Under the pieces are notes generated by a model. It had not been told where the DNA came from. It saw only the letters and a program-made list of their open reading frames with translations, and did no database searches. The translations under genes were made by a program, and so were the position numbers. Of a stretch of 61,650 nt of DNA, positions 9,430 through 18,558 are shown in pieces. The stretch is from an uncultured Bacteroidia bacterium (GTDB lineage: Bacteria; Bacteroidota; Bacteroidia; Bacteroidales; F082). The first letter of the stretch is position 1, and every line of letters begins with the position of its first letter. The DNA is taken from the NCBI GenBank assembly GCA_902791165.1, contig CADAVB010000020.1, forward strand, positions 3,473-65,122, read 5' to 3'.

Positions 9430-10440
9430 TTATTTCTTTTGCGCAATGGCTTGATTGCAGGTGATAGCCACCAATTTGTAAACGTCATCAATCGAGCAGC
9501 CACGGCTGAGGTCGTTGCAGGGCTTGGCCAAGCCTTGCAGCACGGGACCGACGGCTTCGGCACCTGCCAGACGCTGAACGAGTTTGTAGGCGATGTTGCC
9601 GACTTCCAAACAGGGGAACACCAGCGTGTTGGCCTTGCCAGCCACAGGGCTGCCTGGGGCCTTGCTCGAGCCGACAGAAGGCACGATGGCGGCATCAGCT
9701 TGCAGTTCGCCGTCGAGGACGAGGTCGGGACGGCGCTCCTTGGCGATACGTGTGGCTTCAATAACCTTATCAACGACTTCATGCTTCGCGCTGCCCTTGG
9801 TGGAGAAGCTCAAGATGGCGGTGATGGGGTCGATTTTGGCGATAGCCTTGGCCGTGTCGGCGGTGCAGATGGCGATTTCGGCCAGCTGTTCGGCCGTCGG
9901 CATGGGCGTGACGGCGCAGTCGGCGAAGACCATGCGGCCGTTGGTGCCGTAGGGACAACCCTCGGGCAGGAACATCGTGAACGCGCCGCTGACGCAAGTC
10001 ACGCCGGGCACGGTCTTGATGATTTGAAGGGCCGGACGAAGCATGTCGCCGGTGGTGCTGCGGGCACCGCTCACGAGGCCGTCAGCCTCGCCTGCCTTGA
10101 CCATCAAAATGCCAAGGTACATGAAGTTCTGAGCCAATTCGTCGGCTTGCTCGGGTGTCATGCCTTTGCTCTTGCGAAGTTCGAGGAGCAGGTCGGCATA
10201 CTTCTGCTTGTCGGGGTTGTTTTTCGGGTCGATGATGCGAGCCTTGTCGATGTTCTTCAGGCCAAATTCGGCGGTCATCTCCTTGATTTTCTCGGCGGGA
10301 CCGATGAGGATGATGTCGGCCACGTTGTCGGCCAAAAGCTGGTCGGCGGCTTTCAAGGTACGAGGTTCGTCGCCCTCGGGGAGCACAATGCGCTGCTTGT
10401 TGGCTTGCGCGTTGGCAATGATTTCTTGCATTAAATCCAT
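9430..10440 (-). CDS. pta: Phosphate acetyltransferase
   Basis: A 336-residue enzyme converting acetyl-CoA and phosphate to acetyl phosphate and CoA. It is the short, single-domain PTA_PTB form lacking the N-terminal regulatory domain of enterobacterial Pta. Visible features include ARIIDPKNNPD, the GLVSGARSTTGDMLRPALQ active-site region, and the C-terminal NTLVFPCLEVGNIAYKLVQR block. ackA lies downstream. A promoter of good quality lies about 120 nt upstream. Confidence 0.96.
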   Translation of the reverse strand: MDLMQEIIANAQANKQRIVLPEGDEPRTLKAADQLLADNVADIILIGPAEKIKEMTAEFGLKNIDKARIIDPKNNPDKQKYADLLLELRKSKGMTPEQADELAQNFMYLGILMVKAGEADGLVSGARSTTGDMLRPALQIIKTVPGVTCVSGAFTMFLPEGCPYGTNGRMVFADCAVTPMPTAEQLAEIAICTADTAKAIAKIDPITAILSFSTKGSAKHEVVDKVIEATRIAKERRPDLVLDGELQADAAIVPSVGSSKAPGSPVAGKANTLVFPCLEVGNIAYKLVQRLAGAEAVGPVLQGLAKPCNDLSRGCSIDDVYKLVAITCNQAIAQKK

Positions 10441-10552
10441 TTTGTTGAAATGTTTATTGTTGAATTGTTGAATTGTTGATGGTCTGTTTTTGACGAGGGA
10501 CTGCGGTACACGGGACTATTCCGCATTTGTCATTCCGCATTCTTTTGACCCG

Positions 10553-10586
10553 CAAAGTTAGAAAGTTTTTGTGTCGGTTTTGCAAA
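10553..10586 (-). promoter_or_regulatory. Promoter for pta-ackA
   Basis: On the minus strand TTTG (10586-10583) precedes TAACTTTG (10560-10553) with a 22-nt spacer, slightly long for the Bacteroidota consensus. It interleaves with the plus-strand promoter-like sequence at 10568-10602, so the two divergent units may compete. Confidence 0.5.
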
Positions 10587-10602
10587 TAATCCTTTATTTT
10601 TG
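10568..10602 (+). promoter_or_regulatory. Probable promoter for DUF4271-hemD-rnpA-yidD
   Basis: TATTTTTG (10595-10602) is a perfect -7 element. TTTG at 10568-10571 is 23 nt upstream, longer than usual, and another TTTG at 10579 is too close. The -7 match and the position 23 nt before the ATG support it; the -33 box is uncertain. Confidence 0.45.
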
Positions 10603-10624
10603 CAGCTTGAAAACAAAGGAGTGT

Positions 10625-11455
10625 ATGCCTCAATATCCCTATCTATCATATCAAGCCTCGTTTGGGAATGTGTTTCCTTCGGTTGATACCATTGACAATC
10701 AATGTGTTGATTCTTTGTCGGTCGCGCAAGTGGTGCCGAGTTTCATCACCGAAGGCTTTGGACGGGTTGTGGAGCCTTTGCCGCGTGTAACCTACGACGT
10801 GCTTGAAGGTTGGAACTTGGCGCTGTTGGGTTTGCTTTTGTTGCTGATTGTGCTCAACAAGCAATTGTATCCGAGGCAGTTTCGTCAAGTGCTCGCAGTG
10901 CCTGGTGGCGTGGCCCACACCAATCAGTTGCTTCGCGAATGGACCCCGACGGGCAGTTTCTTGGGTATGTCGTTTTTGCTTGCCTATGTCGCCATCATGA
11001 CGCTTTTTGTACAAAAAAGCTGCGCTATCCTGACGCGCGATGTGGTGAGCTACAATGGGCTCAGCGTTTTTAGCATGGTGGGCGGCGGCGTACTGATTTG
11101 GGATTTGTTGCGCTATGCCGTCCTTTATTTCGTCAATTGGCTTTTTGGTGCCAAAGAAACCGTCAGCCGCCAGATGACCGTGCAACTTGCTGTTTCAACG
11201 TATGCCATTATTTTTATGATACCCGTGCTGCTTTTGTTGCTCTATAACCCTTATTCGGCCTTTGTTTGGATTGGCGTCGGCATCATCTTGATAGCAGCAG
11301 TGGTGAGGCTGGTGCTCGGCATGGTTGAAACAAGGGTTGCAACAAAAATTCCTGCATTTTATATTTTTTTGTATCTTTGCGCCCTCGAAATCGCACCCGT
11401 TGCGACGCTCCTGACAGCAGGTCTGCGCTATATTGGTAAAGGCTCTGTTTTCTAA
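10625..11455 (+). CDS. DUF4271 membrane protein
   Basis: A 276-residue protein with about seven hydrophobic segments (for example LALLGLLLLLIVL, GMSFLLAYVAIMTLFV, YAIIFMIPVLLLLL and ILIAAVVRLVLGMV). The ATG at 10625 is chosen because it lies just downstream of the -7 promoter element; an upstream GTG falls inside the promoter. DUF4271 proteins lie just before hemD in many Bacteroidota, as here, but have no assigned role. The soluble N-terminal stretch of about 60 residues contains no known motif. Confidence 0.8.
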   Translation: MPQYPYLSYQASFGNVFPSVDTIDNQCVDSLSVAQVVPSFITEGFGRVVEPLPRVTYDVLEGWNLALLGLLLLLIVLNKQLYPRQFRQVLAVPGGVAHTNQLLREWTPTGSFLGMSFLLAYVAIMTLFVQKSCAILTRDVVSYNGLSVFSMVGGGVLIWDLLRYAVLYFVNWLFGAKETVSRQMTVQLAVSTYAIIFMIPVLLLLLYNPYSAFVWIGVGIILIAAVVRLVLGMVETRVATKIPAFYIFLYLCALEIAPVATLLTAGLRYIGKGSVF

Positions 11456-11530
11456 GCAGTTGGGCGATTCAAGGCGTGGCGAAGAACTGGGAAGATACAC
11501 TAAATATACACTAACGACAATTGAAAATAA

Positions 11531-12298
11531 ATGAAGATTAAGTCCATTTTGGTGTCGCAGCCACAGCCGGCGGATATTTCAAAAACACCTTACGGCGAGA
11601 TGATGAAGAAATATGGCGTGAACTTTACGTTCGAGAAATTCATCAAGCTTGACGATGTGACCGCCAGCGAACTTCGACAAGAACATATCAAACTCACTGA
11701 TTATACAGGTATTGTCTTGACAAGCCGCAACGCCATCGACCACTTCTTCCGTGTGGCCAAGGAAATGCGCTATGCTGTCCCCGAAACCCTCAAGTATTTT
11801 TGCATCAACGAATCCACCGCGCTCTACCTGCAACGCTATGTGCAATACCGCAAGCGCAAGATTTTCTTTGGCAGCCAAACGCTGAACGACTTGATTGATA
11901 TCATGCGCAAGCACAAAGACGAGAAATACCTCTACTGCTGCTCCGACATCAGCTCCGACACGACCATCGACCTGCTCACCGCGGCCAAATTGAACTTCAC
12001 CAAAGCAGTGATGTTCCGCACCGTGCCCGCCGACCTCACCCAAACCATCAAGATCGACGACTACGATATGCTCGTGTTCTTCAGCCCGATGGGCATACAG
12101 TCGCTTAAGGTTAATTTCCCCGACTTCAAGCAAGAGGGCAAGGTCGCCATTGGCGGCTTCGGCGAGGCTACCTGCCAAGCCATCATCGACGCTGGCTTCG
12201 AGTTGAACGTCAAAGCACCCACCCCAACCGCCCAGTCCATGACGATGGCCATCGAGGAGTTCCTGGCCGCCGAAGCGAAGAAAAGCAAGAAGAAATAA
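11531..12298 (+). CDS. hemD: Uroporphyrinogen-III synthase
   Basis: A 255-residue HemD-type enzyme that closes and isomerises hydroxymethylbilane to uroporphyrinogen III in tetrapyrrole synthesis. HemD is poorly conserved; recognisable parts are KSILVSQPQP at the start, IVLTSRNAIDHFF, DMLVFFSPMGIQSLK, and the C-terminal GEATCQAIIDAGF..APTPTAQSM, where the TAQSM end is typical. A Lys-rich tail (KKSKKK) closes the protein. Gene order DUF4271-hemD-rnpA-yidD supports the call. Confidence 0.88.
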   Translation: MKIKSILVSQPQPADISKTPYGEMMKKYGVNFTFEKFIKLDDVTASELRQEHIKLTDYTGIVLTSRNAIDHFFRVAKEMRYAVPETLKYFCINESTALYLQRYVQYRKRKIFFGSQTLNDLIDIMRKHKDEKYLYCCSDISSDTTIDLLTAAKLNFTKAVMFRTVPADLTQTIKIDDYDMLVFFSPMGIQSLKVNFPDFKQEGKVAIGGFGEATCQAIIDAGFELNVKAPTPTAQSMTMAIEEFLAAEAKKSKKK

Positions 12299-12307
12299 GG
12301 CTTCATC

Positions 12308-12721
12308 ATGACCGCGAAGCAGGATTTCCCGAAATATGAACGGCTCTGCAAGGAGAATGACATCCAAGCCCTTTTCAGCAAAGGAGAGGGCTTTTCCGTT
12401 TATCCCTTTCGCGTCATCATGAAGTTTCGCCATGACACACAACGCCCTGTCACCGTGCGATTGCTGGTGTCGGTTTCCAAGAAACGTTTCCACCACGCTT
12501 TCAAGCGCAACCGCGTCAAACGCCTGATGCGTGAAGCATGGCGCAAAAACAAAGCCCCGCTTTACGAAATCTGCCAACAGAATAATATTTCGCTCGATGT
12601 GGCGTTAGTCTATACCGCAACGGTCATCCACTCTTACGACGAAATGTTCAACAAGACGAAGAAGGCCGTGCACGAGATTGTAAAACGGCATGGGAAGAGT
12701 GCCACGCTTCGCCCGCAATGA
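12308..12721 (+). CDS. rnpA: Ribonuclease P protein component
   Basis: A 137-residue basic protein, the protein partner of RNase P RNA in tRNA 5' maturation. It carries the central signature [22 protein letters not shown], the classical RNR box, preceded by the strand [12 protein letters not shown]. It starts 9 nt after hemD, and its TGA overlaps the ATG of yidD (ATGA), implying coupled translation. Confidence 0.95.
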   Translation: MTAKQDFPKYERLCKENDIQALFSKGEGFSVYPFRVIMKFRHDTQRPVTVRLLVSVSKKRFHHAFKRNRVKRLMREAWRKNKAPLYEICQQNNISLDVALVYTATVIHSYDEMFNKTKKAVHEIVKRHGKSATLRPQ

Positions 12722-12957
12722 CCATAATGACGAAAATAGCAAAATTGCCCGCTAAGTTCCTGATTCTCTTGATTAGGCTTTATCAGGTGACGCTGTCGCC
12801 CTGGTTCGGGAAGAGCTGCCGCTACACGCCCACCTGCTCCAACTACGGCATCGAAGCCATCGAGAAATACGGCTTCTTCAAAGGCGGCTGGCTTACGTTT
12901 AAGCGCATCTTGTCGTGCAACCCGTGGGGTGGAAGCGGCTACGACCCAGTCCCGTAG
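12718..12957 (+). CDS. yidD: Membrane protein insertion efficiency factor YidD
   Basis: A 79-residue protein with the full YidD signature: [29 protein letters not shown] and [25 protein letters not shown]. It assists YidC-dependent membrane insertion and is usually adjacent to rnpA, as here with a 4-nt overlap. An in-frame ATG three codons in could be the true start; the ATGA overlap favours the first. Confidence 0.95.
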   Translation: MTIMTKIAKLPAKFLILLIRLYQVTLSPWFGKSCRYTPTCSNYGIEAIEKYGFFKGGWLTFKRILSCNPWGGSGYDPVP

Positions 12958-13024
12958 GGACGACACATCAGTAAGCAGGCGACGTGAGTCCCTGCACAGA
13001 CAGACACGGACAAACAAACGAAAA

Positions 13025-14671
13025 ATGAAATACATCAACACCCTACTGCTGACACTGCTCCTCTCCGTGAGCGTCGTCGCCCAAGAAAAACAAAACAACT
13101 TCGAAATCGCGAAGAGCATCGACATCTACAACAGCCTCCTGCGCGAGCTGAACCTCAACTACGTCGATGAAATCAACCCGGGCGAGCTGAACGAGGCCGC
13201 CATCAAGGCCATGCTCGAAGGCCTCGACCCCTACACGGTCTTCATCCCCGAGTCGGACATCGAGAACGCCAAGTTCATGACCACGGGCGAATACGGCGGC
13301 ATCGGCGCGCTGATTCAATACGACGGCGAGCACGTCCGCATTTCCGAGCCTTACTACGGCTGGCCCGCCCAAAAGGCTGGTCTGGTGGCTGGCGACGTCA
13401 TCCTCGAAGTGAACGGCGTGGACTGTCACAAGAAAAACACGGCACAGGTGAGCGAACTGCTGAAAGGCCAGCCTGGCACCGAAGTGAAACTGAAAATCAA
13501 GCATTTCGGTGTGGAGAAACCCGTTGAAAAGACCCTCAAGCGCGAAAAGGTGAAAATCGATAACATACCTTATTATAAGGTGTTCGACAACGGCGTGGCC
13601 TACCTCTCGCTGAGCGGCTTCACCCGCGACGCGGCCAAGGAAGTGAAGGAAAAGTTCGTCGAGATGCGCAAAAACCACAAGTTGAAAGGTTTCGTCATCG
13701 ACTTGCGCGGCAACGGCGGCGGCCTGATGAACGAGGCTGTCGATATTGTCAATCTGTTCATTCCCAAGGGGAAACCTGTCGTTTCGATGAAAGGCAAGTC
13801 GGCCTCGTCGAATAGCCTCCACGCCACCAACAACGAGCCAGTCGATCTCGAAATCCCGTTGGCCATACTCGTCGATGGCAACAGTGCCTCAGCCTCAGAA
13901 ATCGTGGCCGGCGCCATCCAGGACTACGACCGTGGTGTGGTCATCGGACAGCGGACTTTCGGAAAAGGTTTGGTACAGAATATTTTGCCGTTGAGCTACA
14001 ACACACAAATGAAAGTTACCGTGGCGCATTACTATATCCCGAGCGGCCGCTGCATCCAAGAAATCGACTACTCTCACAAGAAAGACACGACGCAAAAGAC
14101 CACCGACACCCTTGGAAAGCCGTTTAAGACCATGGCCGGACGCACCGTTTACGAAGGACATGGCATCACGCCCGATGTGAAAGTGGACCGCGACCCTTAT
14201 GCTATTGCGACGGCCTATCTCTACGGTAAAAACTACATCTTCGACTATGCCAACAAGTACTATAGTGAGCACAAAACAATCGATTCCGCCGATCGCTTCA
14301 AAATCGACGACGCGACTTATAACGACTTTGTTAAGTTTGTGAAAGACAAAGGCTTTACCTACACTACCGAGAGTGAAAAGGCCGTTGAAAAGCTGAAAAA
14401 AATGGCCAAGGAAGAAGGTTATCTGGAACAAATCAAGCCACAAATCGAGCAATTGGAGAAGAACCTCGCCGCCGACAAGGCCAACGACCTCCAGAAAAAC
14501 CGCAAGGACATCGAGGAACTCTTGGTCTCGGAAATTGTGAGCCGCTATCACTTCCAAAAAGGCCGCATCGTCGCCTCCCTCCAAAACGACCCCGACCTTG
14601 AGCGCGCTTTCGAGATTTTGCTCAATACCAACGGAAAGGACGAATACCACAGCATTTTGAGTGGCAAGTGA
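13025..14671 (+). CDS. S41 family C-terminal processing peptidase
   Basis: A 548-residue exported serine protease. MKYINTLLLTLLLSVSVVAQ is a signal peptide, which fixes the start at 13025. A Ctp N-terminal helical part is followed by a PDZ domain (about residues 80-165, GEYGGIGALI..AGLVAGDVILEVNG) and the S41 core with GNSASASE (S289) and FGKG (K314), spaced 25 apart as in the Ser-Lys dyad. A helical C-terminal extension of about 150 residues follows. Such proteases trim periplasmic or outer-membrane proteins. Its stop overlaps the next start (TGATG). Confidence 0.92.
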   Translation: MKYINTLLLTLLLSVSVVAQEKQNNFEIAKSIDIYNSLLRELNLNYVDEINPGELNEAAIKAMLEGLDPYTVFIPESDIENAKFMTTGEYGGIGALIQYDGEHVRISEPYYGWPAQKAGLVAGDVILEVNGVDCHKKNTAQVSELLKGQPGTEVKLKIKHFGVEKPVEKTLKREKVKIDNIPYYKVFDNGVAYLSLSGFTRDAAKEVKEKFVEMRKNHKLKGFVIDLRGNGGGLMNEAVDIVNLFIPKGKPVVSMKGKSASSNSLHATNNEPVDLEIPLAILVDGNSASASEIVAGAIQDYDRGVVIGQRTFGKGLVQNILPLSYNTQMKVTVAHYYIPSGRCIQEIDYSHKKDTTQKTTDTLGKPFKTMAGRTVYEGHGITPDVKVDRDPYAIATAYLYGKNYIFDYANKYYSEHKTIDSADRFKIDDATYNDFVKFVKDKGFTYTTESEKAVEKLKKMAKEEGYLEQIKPQIEQLEKNLAADKANDLQKNRKDIEELLVSEIVSRYHFQKGRIVASLQNDPDLERAFEILLNTNGKDEYHSILSGK

Positions 14672-16245
14672 TGACCCAGCAGGCTTCCATACGGTCCTAT
14701 CTCAACCAAGCCTACCTCTTCGGTCTGCTGATGGTGGCCGTTGGCCTCACACTGTCGCCCTTTTTGATGGGAATGTCGCAGTTTTGGATAGTCATCGTGT
14801 GGGTGATTGATGGCATTGTCGGTAAGGATTTCAACCAAAAACGCTCCCGCTTTTGGCAAAACAAGGCCGCCGTTCTCTTGGTTGCGTTTTACCTCATGCA
14901 CGTCGTCGGCCTGCTGTGGACCTCTGATTTCCAATATGCCATGAAGGACTTGCGCGTCAAGCTGCCAATACTCATTCTGCCTTTCGTTATGGCCTCGTTG
15001 CAGCCTTTGGACCGCAAGCGTTTCGATTTTGTCATGCTCGTTTATGTGCTTTCTGCGTTTGTGGCCACCATGTTCAGTTTTTCGTCCTACATAAGGCATG
15101 ATTACGAGGATGTTAGGGAGATTTCACGCTTCATCAGCCATATCCGGTTTTGCTTGAATATTGTGTTGTGCATTGCGGTGATTGGGTATTGCCTTTTCAC
15201 CCGAAAATCGCAGTGGTGGAGCAAAATCGTTCAGGTGTTGCTATTGTTATGGTTTGTCTATCAGATTTTTATCTTCGAGTCCCTTTCGGGCTATGTGGTT
15301 TTTGGCGCGGTTGTTATCGTTTCAGCAATCTATGCCTTCCTGCAATGGAAAAAGGGTAGGGGCTGGCGCATCGCGATGGCCGTTTCCGCCGTAGCTGTTT
15401 TATTGTTTGGAACCATCGTTTTGTTGCGGGAAATCAAGCCTTTGTTGAAGGTTGAAACAGTGGATTTCAGCACTTTGGAACAAACCACAGCCCAAGGCAA
15501 TCCTTATTGGCACGACACGATTTTCAATCCCGTTGAGGATGGCAAATTCGTTGGGCTTTATTACTGCAAGCAAGAGATGCAAGAGGCGTGGCCTAAACGC
15601 AGCCAGTTGCCCTTTGATGGCACGACCACCAACGGCGAAAACCTTGAGGCGACCATAGCCAGATACCTCACTTCCAAGGATTTGCGCAAGGATTTTAACG
15701 GCATCATGGCCCTGACCGATGAGGACATACGCAACATTGAGCAGGGCGTAGCCAATTATAACAATTGGAAGCATCCTGGACTTCATGCGCGACTATCGGC
15801 GACTTTGTTCGAGTATAACCTTTACCGCCGTTTCAACAATCCCAACGGTGGCTCGTTGTCGCAGCGCATCGAGTTTACGCGGGCGGCTTCCCACATCATT
15901 AGGCGGCATCCCATTTTCGGCGTGGGCACCGGCGATGTGCCGCAAGCCTTCAGCCAGACCTATGACGAAATCCAGTCGCCGTTGAACGAAGCGTTTCGTT
16001 TTCGCGCTCACAACCAGTATCTTAGCATTATGATTGCTTTTGGTGCGGTGGGCTTGCTGCTGTTCCTCGTGGCCTTGCTGTTTCCCTGGTTCTCTGACAA
16101 GAAAAACCGCACTTTTCTGTACACCGTTTTCCTCTGCATCATGCTTTTGTCGATGCTGCCCGAAGACACTTTGGAAACGCAGGCTGGCGCTACTATGTTT
16201 GCGTTTTTTACGGCATTTTTGCTTTTTGCCTCGCCGAAGGAATGA
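14671..16245 (+). CDS. O-antigen ligase-like membrane protein
   Basis: A 524-residue polytopic protein with about 10-12 predicted membrane helices and one large soluble loop (residues 250-410). The loop region ends in SHIIRRHPIFGVGTGDVPQAF and AHNQYLSIMIAFGAVGLLLFL, the Wzy_C/RfaL pattern (R..P..G.G..; H..yL). Such proteins join or polymerise undecaprenyl-linked glycans onto lipid A-core or other acceptors in the periplasm. The ATG overlaps the protease stop, so translation is probably coupled. Substrate is unknown. Confidence 0.8.
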   Translation: MTQQASIRSYLNQAYLFGLLMVAVGLTLSPFLMGMSQFWIVIVWVIDGIVGKDFNQKRSRFWQNKAAVLLVAFYLMHVVGLLWTSDFQYAMKDLRVKLPILILPFVMASLQPLDRKRFDFVMLVYVLSAFVATMFSFSSYIRHDYEDVREISRFISHIRFCLNIVLCIAVIGYCLFTRKSQWWSKIVQVLLLLWFVYQIFIFESLSGYVVFGAVVIVSAIYAFLQWKKGRGWRIAMAVSAVAVLLFGTIVLLREIKPLLKVETVDFSTLEQTTAQGNPYWHDTIFNPVEDGKFVGLYYCKQEMQEAWPKRSQLPFDGTTTNGENLEATIARYLTSKDLRKDFNGIMALTDEDIRNIEQGVANYNNWKHPGLHARLSATLFEYNLYRRFNNPNGGSLSQRIEFTRAASHIIRRHPIFGVGTGDVPQAFSQTYDEIQSPLNEAFRFRAHNQYLSIMIAFGAVGLLLFLVALLFPWFSDKKNRTFLYTVFLCIMLLSMLPEDTLETQAGATMFAFFTAFLLFASPKE

Positions 16246-16250
16246 AACAT

Positions 16251-16283
16251 TTTGTTGTATGTCAATCTTTTTCAGTACTTTTG
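16251..16283 (+). promoter_or_regulatory. Promoter for cytidine deaminase
   Basis: TTTG (16251-16254), a 21-nt spacer and TACTTTTG (16276-16283) match the Bacteroidota consensus. It rules out an upstream TTG start at 16252 and supports the ATG at 16306, giving a leader of roughly 17 nt. Confidence 0.7.
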
Positions 16284-16305
16284 CCCCGTCAAAAACGATT
16301 GGTCT

Positions 16306-16788
16306 ATGAGAAAAGAGCAATTCATTTGTCCCTACGAGGTGTATGACAACCTTGCCGAGCTTGACCCAAAAGACGTGGAGTTGTTGCGCCTTGCGCACGA
16401 GGCCACGGCCCATTCCTATGCACCTTATTCCAAATTCCATGTGGGCGCGGCGGTGCGTATGTCCAACGGCGAAACCATTACGGGCTGCAACATCGAGAAC
16501 GCGGCTTATCCCAGCGGTCTTTGTGCCGAACGTGTGGCTTTGTTTGCGGCTCAAGCCAAGTTTCCCGACGTACCGATAGCGGCTTTGGCAATAGTGGCGC
16601 ACTCCGAAACCAAGACGCTTACAGAGCCAGCCGCCCCTTGCGGTGCCTGCCGTCAGGTGATGCTGGAGGCGGAGCAACGTTCGAAACGCCCGATGCGCGT
16701 CATTTGCCAAGGCGAAACCGGCCCCATCATGGCTTTTGACGGCATCGGAAGCCTGATTCCGTTCGTGTTTCAGAATACCTTGCTGTAA
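16306..16788 (+). CDS. cdd: Cytidine deaminase
   Basis: A 160-residue zinc enzyme that deaminates cytidine and deoxycytidine to uridine forms in pyrimidine salvage. The zinc/catalytic motifs are complete: CNIENAAYPSGLCAER (Cys-Ala-Glu) and PCGACRQ supplying two more Cys ligands; SKFHVGAAV is the substrate-binding strand. The length suits the homotetrameric/dimeric short class with a modest N-terminal extension. It ends head-on against gtrA with no gap. Confidence 0.95.
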   Translation: MRKEQFICPYEVYDNLAELDPKDVELLRLAHEATAHSYAPYSKFHVGAAVRMSNGETITGCNIENAAYPSGLCAERVALFAAQAKFPDVPIAALAIVAHSETKTLTEPAAPCGACRQVMLEAEQRSKRPMRVICQGETGPIMAFDGIGSLIPFVFQNTLL

Positions 16789-17202
16789 TCACGCAAAGGT
16801 AAACAGCAGATTTCCAAAGAAATTCCAAAGCATGGAGGCACCCACGGCAAAGACTTTGCTGAGGTAGAAGTTCCATTTTAGCTTGCCGTTGAGCAGCCAA
16901 ACCGTTGTCGTGTCGATGCCCAAGCCAATCAAGGCGATAACGAAATATTTGGCGTATTCCGTGCCGATTTGTGGGTTGCTGCTCTGGAAAGTCCACAGGC
17001 GGTTGAGAATGTAGTTGGTCGTGGCGGCAAAGACAAATCCGAAAATATTGCTCAGATACTTGTTTAATTTCAGCCATTCTTTACAGATGTAGGTGATGCC
17101 GAAATTGACGAAAACGCCCGAAAATCCCACAGTGCCGAATTTCAAAAATTTCAGCAGCAATTCACGGGTCAGCTCGATTTTTAGCATGAGGCTTTGCAAC
17201 AT
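16789..17202 (-). CDS. GtrA family membrane protein
   Basis: A small protein (137 residues from the chosen ATG) with four membrane segments and the GtrA family pattern: FLKFGTVGFSGVFVNFGITYI at the first helix, then FVFAATTNYILNRLWTF (the N..NR.WTF motif), and WNFFGNLLFTF at the end. GtrA-like proteins help move undecaprenyl-linked sugars or form subunits of cell-surface glycan systems. The start at 17202 is preferred because the minus-strand -7 box is at 17229-17222; a longer frame to 17232 would begin upstream of transcription. Confidence 0.85.
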   Translation of the reverse strand: MLQSLMLKIELTRELLLKFLKFGTVGFSGVFVNFGITYICKEWLKLNKYLSNIFGFVFAATTNYILNRLWTFQSSNPQIGTEYAKYFVIALIGLGIDTTTVWLLNGKLKWNFYLSKVFAVGASMLWNFFGNLLFTFA

Positions 17203-17221
17203 TTTCGTCGGGTTTTCGCGG

Positions 17222-17253
17222 CAAAAGTACAAAAAACGCTACTTTTGCGCAAA
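17222..17253 (-). promoter_or_regulatory. Promoter for gtrA, overlapping the queA promoter
   Basis: On the minus strand TTTG (17253-17250), a 20-nt spacer and TACTTTTG (17229-17222) fully match the consensus. The plus-strand queA -7 box lies inside this spacer. Confidence 0.65.
17240..17247 (+). promoter_or_regulatory. -7 element for queA
   Basis: TACTTTTG at 17240-17247 is a perfect -7 box 16 nt before the queA ATG. No exact TTTG was found at the matching -33 position; a TTTTC stretch at 17213-17217 is the nearest candidate. Confidence 0.45.
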
Positions 17254-17263
17254 ATTTCAACGA

Positions 17264-18475
17264 ATGAGCGCAGTAAAAGACATCTCCATCGAAGCCTACG
17301 ACTATCCCTTGCCCGACGAGCGCATCGCCAAATATCCTTTGCCCGAACGCGATGCTTCTAAATTGTTGGTGCTGAAAAACGGCGAAATACAAGCGTCCCA
17401 GTTCAGGCATATCGGCGACTTCCTGCCCGACGACACCTTATTAGTATTTAACGAAACCAAGGTCATTCGGGCACGCCTTCAGTTTCATAAATCTACTGGC
17501 TCTCGCATCGAGATATTCTGCCTTGAGCCAGAGAAAGACTACCAGCAAGCTTTCAGCGCGCCTTCGCCAGTGCAATGGAAGTGCTTGATAGGCAACGCCA
17601 AACGATGGAAGGAAGGAAAGCTTTCCATGCCTTTGACGGTGAATGGTGAGGCAGCGACACTCTATGCCGAATGTCTGTCGCGCAACGACCAAGGCGCCGA
17701 AATCGAGTTTTCGTGGTCGCCCGAAAACCTACCTTTTGCCTCGGTTTTGGAGGCCGCTGGCGAGATTCCTTTGCCGCCATATCTGCACCGCGATGCCGAA
17801 CCCGACGATCGCGACCGTTACCAAACCGTTTTCGCCCGCTACGATGGCTCGGTGGCCGCTCCCACGGCGGGTCTGCATTTCACCCAGCCGCTCATTGCCG
17901 CCTTGCGCGAAAAAGGCATGACTTTCGACGAGGTAACGCTCCACGTGGGCGCAGGCACATTCAAGCCAGTTTCGACGGATACCATCGGCGAACACGCCAT
18001 GCACTCGGAAACTGTTATCGTGCGCAAATCGCTGATAGAGAATTTGATAAAGCATTTCGGGAAGCCGATTGTCCCCGTCGGGACAACCAGCACACGCACC
18101 TTGGAAAGCCTCTATTGGCTCGGTGTGATGCTGGCCGAACAAGGCCTAGAACTTCGGCCTTTGCACGTGGAGCAGTGGTTCCCTTACGAAAGCCACACCC
18201 CGCTGACGGCTTCCGATGCCCTGCAAAACGTTGTGGACTATCTTGAAAAACATGACCTCACCCGCTTGGAAGCCAGCACCGCTCTGATGATTGCGCCGAG
18301 CTACAAAATGCGCGTCATCACGGGACTGATTACCAACTTCCACCAGCCGAAAAGCACTTTGCTGCTCTTGGTTTCGGCCCTCATCGGGGAAAAGTGGAAA
18401 GAAAGTTATCAATTTGCTTTGGACCACGGGTTTCGTTTTCTCAGCTATGGCGATAGTTGCTTGTTCCTGCCCTGA
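17264..18475 (+). CDS. queA: S-adenosylmethionine:tRNA ribosyltransferase-isomerase
   Basis: A 403-residue enzyme that transfers and isomerises the ribose of SAM onto 7-aminomethyl-7-deazaguanine in tRNA, giving epoxyqueuosine. Signatures include YDYPLPDERIAKYPL near the N-terminus, DDTLLVFNETKVIRARL, GSVAAPTAGLHFT, the VTLHVGAGTFKPV segment, VGTTSTRTLESL and TNFHQPKSTLLLLVSAL. The start at 17264 gives a standard N-terminus and follows the -7 element. Confidence 0.96.
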   Translation: MSAVKDISIEAYDYPLPDERIAKYPLPERDASKLLVLKNGEIQASQFRHIGDFLPDDTLLVFNETKVIRARLQFHKSTGSRIEIFCLEPEKDYQQAFSAPSPVQWKCLIGNAKRWKEGKLSMPLTVNGEAATLYAECLSRNDQGAEIEFSWSPENLPFASVLEAAGEIPLPPYLHRDAEPDDRDRYQTVFARYDGSVAAPTAGLHFTQPLIAALREKGMTFDEVTLHVGAGTFKPVSTDTIGEHAMHSETVIVRKSLIENLIKHFGKPIVPVGTTSTRTLESLYWLGVMLAEQGLELRPLHVEQWFPYESHTPLTASDALQNVVDYLEKHDLTRLEASTALMIAPSYKMRVITGLITNFHQPKSTLLLLVSALIGEKWKESYQFALDHGFRFLSYGDSCLFLP

Positions 18476-18558
18476 ACTTTTTTTGCGAAGATTCAAGTTT
18501 TGGAACAATATTTGCTAATGAAGCATCGTTTTACAAACCTACTAATACCAATTGTATC

